Origin: Streptomyces geranii
Lineage (GTDB): Bacteria; Actinomycetota; Actinomycetes; Streptomycetales; Streptomycetaceae
Direction: 5' to 3'
Assembly: GCF_002954775.1 (NCBI RefSeq)
Contig: NZ_PJME01000009.1
Coordinates: 62,001-126,000 of the forward strand
DNA: 64,000 bases
Shown one piece after another: positions 8,778 through 15,704 of the stretch. A program made the translations under genes and the position numbers. Under the pieces are notes generated by a model that worked only from the letters and a program-made list of their open reading frames with translations, did not search any database and was not told where the DNA came from. Numbering within the stretch: the first letter of the stretch is position 1; every line of letters begins with the position of its first letter.

Positions 8778-9245
8778 CCGCCGCACGGGAGCGACGCCTC
8801 GCGAGCGCCCGGCCGCTGTGCCGGGGGCTTGGTGGAGGAGGCGGCGGGTCGATGACTGCCGTGCGGGGAGCGGGACTTGGCGGGTGCCCGGGGCCTGGTG
8901 CCGGGCCGGGCCCGGGGCAGGGGCGGCAGGTCTCTGTTGCTGGTTCGGGGTGGGGTCGCTGTGGAGAGGAGGGCGGGTTGATGACCGCCGTGGAGGGAGC
9001 GGTGCCTCGCGGGCGCCCGGAATCCGACGCCGGGACGCGCCGGGCCCCGGATGTGGGGCCGCCGTGCCGGGGGCGCGGTGGAGGAGGCGGCGGGTCGATG
9101 ATCGCCGTGCGGGGAGCGGGGCTTCGCGGGTGCTCGGGGCCTGGTGCCGGGGCGGGTCCGGGGGCGGACAGCGGGCCGTTGGCCCTGGTCCCTGGTGGGG
9201 GCGCTGCGGAGAAGGAGGTGGGGTGGTGACCGCCGAGGCCCGAGC
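8760..9245 (+). repeat. Tandem imperfect repeats of a ribosome-binding-site/start-codon region
   Basis: Five related units, each with a GGAGG-like site and a start codon followed by ACCGCCG- or ACTGCCG-like codons. The starts are at 8774, 8852, 8981, 9098 and 9226, and the fifth is the actual start of the lyase gene. Spacings are 78, 129, 117 and 128 bases. The second and fourth units are almost identical over about 95 bases (8811-8905 and 9057-9151, offset 246). The strand is strongly G-rich. The array looks like repeated duplication of the 5' end of the lyase gene. Confidence 0.8.
8774..9229 (+). CDS. Possible 151-residue Gly-rich repeat ORF bridging the two enzyme genes
   Basis: The first four repeated start codons are all in one frame, open for 151 codons. 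It begins inside an ATGA overlap with the upstream oxygenase gene and ends with a TGA that overlaps the GTG of the lyase gene (GTGA). The product would be low-complexity, with repeated GGGGGGSMTAVRGAG-like units. No domain is recognisable. It may be a real small protein, but a by-product of the tandem duplication that keeps ribosomes moving into the lyase gene is equally possible. The perfect 4-base junctions at both ends are the reason for listing it. Confidence 0.3.
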   Translation: MTAARERRLASARPLCRGLGGGGGGSMTAVRGAGLGGCPGPGAGPGPGQGRQVSVAGSGWGRCGEEGGLMTAVEGAVPRGRPESDAGTRRAPDVGPPCRGRGGGGGGSMIAVRGAGLRGCSGPGAGAGPGADSGPLALVPGGGAAEKEVGW

Positions 9246-10701
9246 GGTGTCCCGTCAGACCGTGGGGGTCGGTGACTGGACCGATCCGGGGCCTGACAGT
9301 GGGCTGTTGTCGCCGGTTCGGGTCGGGGTTCCCGTCGAGTGGGCGGTGGCCGATCTCGTGTGGCTTCAGGGCATGCTCGACGCGGAGGCCGCGTTGGCCC
9401 GAGCCCAGGCCGGGCTCGGTACCGTGCCCGGCTTCGCCGCCGAGGTGATCACCGAGGCGGCCGACGCCCGGCGGTTCGACCTTCGTGCCCTCGCCCTCGC
9501 CTCCCGGGAGACCGCGAACCCCGTGGTCGGACTGGTCCAGGAGCTGGGCCGGGCGGTCGCCGCCATCGACCCCGAGGCCGCCGAGTACGTGCATCGCGGC
9601 TCCACCAGCCAGGACGTCCTCGACACCGGGGCCATGCTGGTCGCCCGGCGCGCGCTGCGCCTGATCCGGGCCGACCTCGACCGTACGGCCGTGGCGCTGG
9701 CCGGTCTGGCCGAGCGGCACCGTGACACCCCGATGGCCGGACGCACCCTCGCCCTGCACGCCGTACCCGTCACGTTCGGGCTCAAGGCGGCCGGCTGGCG
9801 CGAGCTGGTCCGCCACGCCGACCGGCGGCTGGCCGAGGTCGCGGACGCCCTGCCCGTCTCGCTCGGCGGCGCCGCCGGAACCCTCGCCGGATACCTGGAG
9901 TACGCCCGCCTCGAAGGCGCGGCCGAGGACCCCGGCCACTACGCCGACCTGCTCCTCGACGCCTTCGCGGAGGAGACGGGACTCGCCCGCCCGGCCCTGC
10001 CCTGGCACGCCCTGCGCACCCCGCACGCCGACCTCGCGGCGGCACTCGCCCTCACCGCCGGCGCACTGGGCAAGCTGGCCGTCGACGTACAGACCCTGAC
10101 CCGTACCGAGGTCGGCGAGGTCACCGAGCCCCCGGTCACCGGCCGGGGCGGCTCCTCGGCCATGCCGCACAAGCGCAACCCCGTCCTCGCCACCATGATC
10201 CGCAGCGCCGCCCTCCAGGTACCGGCCCTGGCCGGCGCCCTGACCCAGTGCCTGGTCACCGAGGACGAACGGTCCGCCGGCGTCTGGCACGCGGAGTGGC
10301 TCCTGCTGCGCGAGTGCCTCCGCCTCACCGGAGGCGCCGCCCACACCGCCGCCGAACTGGCCGAGGGGCTGGTGGTCCACCCGGAACGGATGCGCGCCAA
10401 CCTCGGCCTCACCGGCAGTCGGCTGGTCTCCGAACGGGTCGCCGCCGTCCTCGCCCCGTCGCTCGGCCGGGCCCGCGCCCGGCAGCTGCTCACCGAGGCC
10501 TCCGCCGTCGCCGAACGCGACGGCACCCCCCTGCACACCGTGCTCGGCGCGCTCGCGCCGGTCGCCGCCCACCTCGACCCCCAGGAGCTGGCCGCACTCC
10601 TGGACCCGGCCACCTACACCGGTGCCGCCGGCGCCCTCGTCGACCGGGCGCTGAGCCCGGCCCCGTCCTCGCGGCCGTCCGCCGCCGACCCAGGGAGCTG
10701 A
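9226..10701 (+). CDS. creD: Fumarase/aspartase-superfamily lyase, CreD/FzmL-like (nitrosuccinate lyase)
   Basis: A 491-residue member of the aspartase/fumarase/3-carboxymuconate cycloisomerase superfamily. The family signature GSSAMPHKRNP lies near residues 309-319, with the RGSTSQDVLDT and GGAAGTLAGY segments that line the active site. Close neighbours in sequence include PcaB-type proteins. In CreD/FzmL the enzyme splits nitrosuccinate to fumarate and nitrous acid. The adjacent CreE-like gene favours that role over protocatechuate catabolism or purine synthesis, for which no partner genes are present. GGAGG sits seven bases before the GTG. The stop is followed at once by metK. Symbol given by analogy. 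Confidence 0.75.
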   Translation: MTAEARAVSRQTVGVGDWTDPGPDSGLLSPVRVGVPVEWAVADLVWLQGMLDAEAALARAQAGLGTVPGFAAEVITEAADARRFDLRALALASRETANPVVGLVQELGRAVAAIDPEAAEYVHRGSTSQDVLDTGAMLVARRALRLIRADLDRTAVALAGLAERHRDTPMAGRTLALHAVPVTFGLKAAGWRELVRHADRRLAEVADALPVSLGGAAGTLAGYLEYARLEGAAEDPGHYADLLLDAFAEETGLARPALPWHALRTPHADLAAALALTAGALGKLAVDVQTLTRTEVGEVTEPPVTGRGGSSAMPHKRNPVLATMIRSAALQVPALAGALTQCLVTEDERSAGVWHAEWLLLRECLRLTGGAAHTAAELAEGLVVHPERMRANLGLTGSRLVSERVAAVLAPSLGRARARQLLTEASAVAERDGTPLHTVLGALAPVAAHLDPQELAALLDPATYTGAAGALVDRALSPAPSSRPSAADPGS

Positions 10702-10702
10702 C

Positions 10703-11947
10703 ATGTCCCGCCGCCTCTTCACCTCGGAGTCCGTGACCGAGGGCCACCCCGACAAGATCGCCGACCAGATCAGCGACACGATCCTCGACGCACTCCTGCG
10801 GGACGACCCGGCCTCCCGGGTCGCCGTCGAGACACTCATCACCACCGGCCAGGTCCATGTCGCGGGCGAGGTCACCACACGGGCGTACGCGCCGATCGCC
10901 CGCCTGGTCCGCGAACGGATCCTGGAGATCGGCTACGACTCCTCCGCCAAGGGCTTCGACGGCGCGTCCTGCGGAGTCTCCGTCTCCATCGGCGGACAGT
11001 CCCCGGACATCGCCCGGGGCGTCGACACGGCGTACGAGTCCCGCGCGGGGGAGGGGGAAAGGGAGGGGGAGGAGCGGGTCCGTCAGGGCGACGTGGACGC
11101 CGTGGGCCGCCAGGGTGCGGGCGACCAGGGCCTGATGTTCGGCTACGCGACGGACGAGACCCCGGAGCTGATGCCGCTGCCGATCCTGCTGGCCCACCGC
11201 CTCGCCCACCGCCTCACCGAGGTCCGCAAGGACGGCACCGTCCCCTACCTCCGCCCCGACGGGAAGACCCAGGTCACCCTCGAATACCTGGGCAGCCGCC
11301 CGATCCGCCTGGACACGGTGGTCGTCTCCTCGCAGCACGCGAGCGACATCGACCTGGACTCCCTGCTCGCCCCCGACATCCGGGAGCACGTCGTGGAGTC
11401 CGTCCTCAAACAACTCGCCGAGGACGGCATCGACGTGGAGACCGACGGCTACCGCCTGCTGGTCAACCCCACCGGCCGCTTCGAGATCGGCGGCCCGATG
11501 GGCGACGCGGGCGTGACCGGCCGCAAGATCATCATCGACACGTACGGCGGCATGGCCCGCCACGGCGGCGGCGCCTTCTCCGGCAAGGACCCGTCCAAGG
11601 TCGACCGCTCCGCCGCCTACGCGATGCGCTGGGTCGCGAAGAACGTCGTCGCCGCGCGCCTCGCCTCCCGCTGCGAGGTCCAGGTCGCGTACGCGATCGG
11701 CAAGGCCGAGCCGGTGGGCCTCTTCGTGGAGACCTTCGGCACGGCGAACGTGGCGACCGACCGCATCGAGCAGGCGATATCCCGGGTCTTCGACCTGCGC
11801 CCGGGCGCGCTGGTCCGGGACCTGGACCTGCTCCGCCCGATCTACACCCGGACAGCGGCGTACGGCCACTTCGGCCGCGAACACCCGGACTTCACTTGGG
11901 AACGCACCGACCGCGCGGAGGCCCTGCGTGAGGCGGCCGGGTTGTAG
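10703..11947 (+). CDS. metK: S-adenosylmethionine synthetase (cluster-borne copy)
   Basis: A 414-residue methionine adenosyltransferase: ATP plus methionine gives SAM, PPi and Pi. It shows the N-terminal FTSESVTEGHPDK segment, signature 1 GAGDQGLMFGYA at residues 138-149 and signature 2 GGGAFSGKD near residue 288. A Gly/Glu/Arg-rich loop at about residues 114-137 is roughly a dozen residues longer than I expect for streptomycete MetK. The gene begins one base after the lyase stop and is cotranscribed with it. It is probably a second copy dedicated to supplying SAM to the cluster methyltransferase, with the housekeeping gene elsewhere. Confidence 0.95.
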   Translation: MSRRLFTSESVTEGHPDKIADQISDTILDALLRDDPASRVAVETLITTGQVHVAGEVTTRAYAPIARLVRERILEIGYDSSAKGFDGASCGVSVSIGGQSPDIARGVDTAYESRAGEGEREGEERVRQGDVDAVGRQGAGDQGLMFGYATDETPELMPLPILLAHRLAHRLTEVRKDGTVPYLRPDGKTQVTLEYLGSRPIRLDTVVVSSQHASDIDLDSLLAPDIREHVVESVLKQLAEDGIDVETDGYRLLVNPTGRFEIGGPMGDAGVTGRKIIIDTYGGMARHGGGAFSGKDPSKVDRSAAYAMRWVAKNVVAARLASRCEVQVAYAIGKAEPVGLFVETFGTANVATDRIEQAISRVFDLRPGALVRDLDLLRPIYTRTAAYGHFGREHPDFTWERTDRAEALREAAGL

Positions 11948-12062
11948 GCGGCGTCGGGGGTTCGGCGGGCAGGGGCGGGAGCCGGGCGGGGCGTACCCGA
12001 CCGAGCCGCGCGCCCTGGGCAGGTCACCCCGCACCGGCCCCGGCCGGAGCCACCGCGCCCGG

Positions 12063-12093
12063 CCCCTCCTCCCCTTCTCGCACCGAGGAGGGG
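12063..12093 (+). terminator. Hairpin between metK and kinase gene
   Basis: CCCCTCCTC (12063-12071) and GAGGAGGGG (12085-12093) form a perfect 9-bp stem with a 13-base loop. There is no T tract, as is usual for streptomycete terminators. It may attenuate rather than end transcription, since the kinase and metF genes follow on the same strand. Confidence 0.4.
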
Positions 12094-12233
12094 AGGACCG
12101 AGAGGGGAACCCCGTCGCGCCGCCCGTCGCGCCGCCGCACCGGCGGCCAATGGCGCACCCCACCTCCGACCCGCAGCCGCCACCCCCGCCCCGGAACAAC
12201 CCCCACCCACCCCACAACCCGCCCCCGACCCTG

Positions 12234-12268
12234 CCCCAACCCCAACCCCAACCCCAACCCCCGCCCCG
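12234..12268 (-). repeat. CCCCAA telomere-like repeat with G-quadruplex potential upstream of the kinase
   Basis: Four tandem CCCCAA units followed by CCCCCGCCCC. On the minus strand this reads as (GGGGTT)n plus more G-runs, an ideal quadruplex pattern. It ends six bases before the kinase ribosome-binding site (AAGGAG, 12274-12279). The rest of the 337-base gap between metK and the kinase holds one hairpin and GC-rich sequence with no supported gene. Confidence 0.7.
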
Positions 12269-12284
12269 AAAAAAAGGAGCCCCC

Positions 12285-13271
12285 GTGCGTATCGCCGTAA
12301 CCGGATCCATCGCCGAGGACCATCTGATGGCCTACCCGGGACGCTTCACCGACCAGCTGCTCGCCGACCGGCTCGACCAGGTGTCGCTCTCCTTCCTCGC
12401 CGACTCCCTGGAGATCCGGCGCGGCGGCGTGGCCGCCAACATCGCGCTCGGGCTCGGTCGGCTCGGGGCGCGACCGCTGCTCGTCGGGGCGGTGGGCGCG
12501 GACTTCGCCGAGTACCGCGCGTGGCTGGAGCACGCCGGTGTCGACACCGGCCTCGTGCTCGTCAGCGACTCCCTCCACACCGCCCGCTTCGTCTGCACCA
12601 CCGACGCCGCCCAGAACCAGATCGCCACCTTCTACGCGGGCGCCATGTCCGCCGCCCGGGACATCTCCCTGGCACCCGCCGCCCGTTCCGAGGGCGGACT
12701 CGGACTGGTCGTCGTCGCCCCCAACGACCCCGAGGCGATGCTCCGGCACACCGAGGAGGCCCGCACGCTCGGCGTCCCCTTCGCCGCCGACCCCTCCCAG
12801 CAGCTCGCCCGCGTCTCCGGCGCCGACGCGCGCGCCCTCGTCGACGGGGCCCGCTTCCTGTTCACCAACGAGTACGAGTCCGCCCTGCTCCAGCGGCTCA
12901 CCGGCTGGACCGAGGACGAGATCCTCGGCCGGGTCGGCAGCTGGCTCACCACCCTCGGCGCACAGGGCGTGCGGATCGCCCACGCCGGCCTGCCCCCGGA
13001 CCTCGTGCCCGCCGTCCCGCCCGCCGCCGTCGCCGACCCCACCGGCGCGGGCGACGCCTTCCGCGCGGGCTTCCTCGCGGGCGTGGCCCGCCACTGGCCG
13101 CACCGCCGCGCCGCACAACTGGGCTGCGCGCTCGCGGCCCTGGTCCTGGAGTCGGTCGGTACGCAGGAGTACAAGCTGTCCGCCGCCGACCTGCTGCTCA
13201 GGATCGAGCAGGCGTACGGCCCGGCCGTCGCCCAGGACATCGCGGCACGGTCGGCCGGGGCGGCGGCATGA
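12285..13271 (+). CDS. PfkB/ribokinase-family sugar or nucleoside kinase (possibly adenosine kinase)
   Basis: A 328-residue PfkB-family kinase. It shows the Gly-rich GGVAANIALGLGRLG segment around residues 47-61 and PfkB signature 2, DPTGAGDAFRAGF, with the catalytic Asp and anion hole near residues 248-260. The family phosphorylates sugars or nucleosides with ATP. Between metK and metF the most sensible substrate is adenosine, which is left after S-adenosylhomocysteine hydrolysis; its removal pulls methylation forward. No SAH hydrolase gene is seen in the window, so this is inference. The GTG start has AAGGAG upstream. The stop overlaps the metF ATG by four bases (ATGA), indicating translational coupling. 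Confidence 0.85.
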   Translation: MRIAVTGSIAEDHLMAYPGRFTDQLLADRLDQVSLSFLADSLEIRRGGVAANIALGLGRLGARPLLVGAVGADFAEYRAWLEHAGVDTGLVLVSDSLHTARFVCTTDAAQNQIATFYAGAMSAARDISLAPAARSEGGLGLVVVAPNDPEAMLRHTEEARTLGVPFAADPSQQLARVSGADARALVDGARFLFTNEYESALLQRLTGWTEDEILGRVGSWLTTLGAQGVRIAHAGLPPDLVPAVPPAAVADPTGAGDAFRAGFLAGVARHWPHRRAAQLGCALAALVLESVGTQEYKLSAADLLLRIEQAYGPAVAQDIAARSAGAAA

Positions 13272-14194
13272 CTACCGGGGCCGGCGGGGTACGGGCGGTC
13301 CTGGCCCGGGGCGAGCGCTCCTTCTCCTTCGAGTTCTTCCCGCCGAAGAGCGAGGCCGGGGAACGCACCCTCTGGAACGCCCTCCGGCGCGTCGAGGCGT
13401 TCGCGCCCTCGTTCGTCTCCGTGACCTACGGCGCCGGCGGTTCCTCCCGGGAGCGCACGGTCGGGATCACCCGGCGGATCGCGACCGAGACGACCCTGCG
13501 TCCCGTCGCGCACCTGACCGCCGTCGGCCACTCGGTGGCCGAGCTGCGGAACGTCGTCGGACAGTACGCCGACGCCGGCGTCCGGGATGTCCTCGTGCTG
13601 CGCGGAGACCCGCCGGGAGACCCGCGCGGCCTCTGGGTGCCGCACCCGCGGGGACTGCGGTACGCCCATGAACTCGTGCGCCTGGTGCGGGAGTCGGGCG
13701 ACTTCGGCGTGGGCGTCGCGGCCTTCCCCGAACGCCACCCCCGCTCGGCCGACTGGGACAGCGACATCCGGCACTTCGTCGCGAAGTGCCGGGCGGGCGC
13801 CGACTACGCCGTCACCCAGATGTTCTTCCACGTGGAGGACTACCTGCGGCTGCGCGACCGCGTCTCGGCGATCGGTTGCGACACCCCGATCATCCCCGCG
13901 ATCATGCCGGCCACCGACGCCCGCCAGATCCGCCGCTTCGCCGAACTGAGCGACGCCGCCTTCCCGCAACCCCTCGCCCAGCGGCTGCACGAGGCCCGCG
14001 ACCGCCCCGAGGACGGTCTGCGCATCGGGGTCGAGCACGCCACGGCGATGGCCAGGCGCCTCCTCGCCGAAGGCGCCCCGGGCCTGCACTACATCACCCT
14101 CAACCGCTCCACCGCGACCCTCCTGATCCACCGGAACGTCCTCGGCACGACCGCCCCCGCGGCAGGCGTCCCGGCCCGCGCGGGCGCCCGCTGA
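13268..14194 (+). CDS. metF: 5,10-methylenetetrahydrofolate reductase
   Basis: A 308-residue flavoprotein of the MetF family, reducing 5,10-methylene-THF to 5-methyl-THF, the methyl donor for remaking methionine from homocysteine. Recognisable segments are FSFEFFPPKSE near residue 20, VTYGAGGSSRERT near 55-67, HLTAVGHS, and QMFFHVEDY in the C-terminal half. Coupled to the kinase gene by an ATGA overlap, it ends the plus-strand operon. With metK and the kinase it forms a SAM/C1 regeneration set serving the methyltransferase, as seen in several streptomycete phenazine and naphthoquinone clusters. Confidence 0.93.
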   Translation: MTTGAGGVRAVLARGERSFSFEFFPPKSEAGERTLWNALRRVEAFAPSFVSVTYGAGGSSRERTVGITRRIATETTLRPVAHLTAVGHSVAELRNVVGQYADAGVRDVLVLRGDPPGDPRGLWVPHPRGLRYAHELVRLVRESGDFGVGVAAFPERHPRSADWDSDIRHFVAKCRAGADYAVTQMFFHVEDYLRLRDRVSAIGCDTPIIPAIMPATDARQIRRFAELSDAAFPQPLAQRLHEARDRPEDGLRIGVEHATAMARRLLAEGAPGLHYITLNRSTATLLIHRNVLGTTAPAAGVPARAGAR

Positions 14195-14205
14195 GCGGCG
14201 CCGCG

Positions 14206-14230
14206 CGCGGGCCCCGGCCCGGGACCCGCG
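14206..14230 (+). terminator. GC-rich hairpin between convergent metF and repair genes
   Basis: CGCGGGCCCCGG (14206-14217) pairs with CCGGGACCCGCG (14219-14230) with one mismatch. The innermost bases must open to form the loop. It lies just after the metF stop and before the stop of the convergent gene, so it can serve both strands. Confidence 0.5.
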
Positions 14231-14234
14231 GGCC

Positions 14235-15056
14235 TCACACCGACACGGGCCGACAGCTCTTGCAGGCCCGGTAACCCGCCCGCCGGGCATCCCGCGCCGT
14301 CGCGAACGGCACCCGGTGCGGCGGAGTGATGCGGCGGGCGTGCGCGCAGGTGGGATGGCAGTAGATGTGGGTGGTGTCGCTGCCCAGGAACACCGCGCCG
14401 CTGTGCGACCACTGGCGGACCCCCGCCATGTCGATCCCCTCGGCGGCCCGCAGCGCGTCCCCGACGGCGGGGAGATACGCGGCGTCGCACGGGGCTCCGT
14501 TCTCGTACGTCACCCGGTGGCAGGGGACGAGCACGACGAACGGGTTGCGCGCGAGCATCCCCACGACGGCGTCGGTGTCCGCCCCGGTCCGCGCGGACGC
14601 CTCCCGGGCGACCCAGGACAGCGGGCGCAGCTGCCCGGCGGGGATGGCCCGTACCGCCTGGAGGACGGCGGCCGTCGCCCCGTCCAGCGGACCGGGGTCC
14701 AGCGGCAGCTTCCCGGCCCGGCCGGTGCGCAGGGCCGTGGTCAGCCCGGGGAACGGCTTCGGCGTCGGGATCGCGGACCGGCCGGTGCGCGCGCGGTGCG
14801 ACTCCTCGAACCGCTCGGCCGTCAGGCCCGGTGTCACCAGCGCGGATCCGGTCACGTTCTCCGGCGCGAAGGCCACGAACAGCCCGCCCGTGGGCGAGTC
14901 CAGCCGTACGTACGTGTCGTAGCGCTCGCGCGGGACGCCCACCCGCTGCAGGACGCGCAGCGCGAAGTCCGCCGGTGCCGGCGGTGTGCCCAGCAGCCCG
15001 GCCGGTTCCTCGCCGTTGCGCGACACGGGCGGCCCGCCGTGATCCTTCCTGTTCAT
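14235..15056 (-). CDS. O6-alkylguanine-DNA alkyltransferase fused to a C-terminal Ada-type zinc domain
   Basis: A 273-residue DNA repair protein. The alkyltransferase domain covers about residues 25-212 and carries the PCHRV active-site motif with acceptor Cys179. Residues 221-270 form an Ada_Zn-binding domain with the four cysteines C233, C237, C265 and C268 in the IYCxxxC...CKSC pattern. In E. coli Ada that domain stands at the N-terminus, takes methyl groups from phosphotriesters and thereby becomes a transcriptional switch; here the order is reversed. The start overlaps the stop of the upstream ECF sigma gene (ATGA), so both are made together. The product may be both repair enzyme and alkylation sensor. 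The location beside a putative diazo-product cluster suggests self-protection. Confidence 0.88.
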   Translation of the reverse strand: MNRKDHGGPPVSRNGEEPAGLLGTPPAPADFALRVLQRVGVPRERYDTYVRLDSPTGGLFVAFAPENVTGSALVTPGLTAERFEESHRARTGRSAIPTPKPFPGLTTALRTGRAGKLPLDPGPLDGATAAVLQAVRAIPAGQLRPLSWVAREASARTGADTDAVVGMLARNPFVVLVPCHRVTYENGAPCDAAYLPAVGDALRAAEGIDMAGVRQWSHSGAVFLGSDTTHIYCHPTCAHARRITPPHRVPFATARDARRAGYRACKSCRPVSV

Positions 15057-15637
15057 GAAGTCACCTCCCTCAGCTCCCCTTCCGTCCCCAGCAGCCGGCG
15101 CAGGTCGCCCATCCCTCGCGAGACCTGGGCCTTGGCCGTCCCGACGGGACAGTCCTGGACCTGGGCGACCTCCGCGTAGCTCATGCCGACCACGTGCCGC
15201 AGCACCACCGGTATCCGGTAGTACTCCGGCAGCTCGGACAGCGCGGCGACCAGCCGCCCCCGGTCGTCCGTGTTCAGGGCCCGTTCCGCCGGGCCCGGAG
15301 TCACGTCCGGCCAGTTGTCCTGGGCGTCGTCCACCCGGATCGCGGAGACCGGACGGCGCGTACTGCTGCGTACATGATTGCGCCACACGTTCGCCGCGAT
15401 GGTCATCAGCCAGGCCCGCGGGTGCAGCGCCCGGCGCCGCTCCGGTCCGTAGTCCCGCAGTGCCGTGTAGGCGCGCAGGAAGGTGTCCTGGCCGAGGTCG
15501 TCGGCCTCCGCGGCGGATCCGGACACACGTAACAGGAACGCGTGCACGCTCTTCGCGTGGACGCGCACCAGTTCCGTGAAACCGTCGTCCAGATCCGCCG
15601 CCAGCAGATCGGTCAACTGTTCGGCTGCGTTGTCCAT
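15053..15637 (-). CDS. ECF-type RNA polymerase sigma factor
   Basis: A 194-residue sigma factor. Region 2 spans about residues 20-95, with an AEADDLGQDTFLRAY segment for core binding and -10 recognition. Region 4 spans about 125-185 with a helix-turn-helix (MSYAEVAQVQDCPVGTAKAQVSRG) for -35 recognition. No anti-sigma gene follows; the coupled downstream gene is the alkyltransferase/Ada protein, which may itself supply the signal. The ATG at 15637 was preferred over an adjacent GTG at 15640. Its likely targets include its own operon. Upstream, on the same strand, lies the second SARP gene. Confidence 0.9.
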   Translation of the reverse strand: MDNAAEQLTDLLAADLDDGFTELVRVHAKSVHAFLLRVSGSAAEADDLGQDTFLRAYTALRDYGPERRRALHPRAWLMTIAANVWRNHVRSSTRRPVSAIRVDDAQDNWPDVTPGPAERALNTDDRGRLVAALSELPEYYRIPVVLRHVVGMSYAEVAQVQDCPVGTAKAQVSRGMGDLRRLLGTEGELREVTS

Positions 15638-15704
15638 CACCGGTTAGAACACCATTCCCGGAAAAAGGGTTGCCGGTCGGTCGGGCGGTCGGTCGGGTCG
15701 CCGG

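Noticed and set aside
6588..8786. A 732-codon minus-strand frame opposite the CreE-like gene
   Set aside because: Low-complexity Gly/Ala/Val/Arg composition typical of antisense frames in GC-rich DNA; the plus strand carries clear FAD motifs.
8635..10878. A 747-codon minus-strand frame opposite the lyase gene
   Set aside because: No recognisable domain and strongly biased composition; the lyase signature is on the plus strand.
14235..15386. A longer (383-codon) version of the alkyltransferase gene
   Set aside because: The extra N-terminus overlaps the sigma-factor coding region; the ATG at 15056 forms an ATGA junction with the sigma stop.
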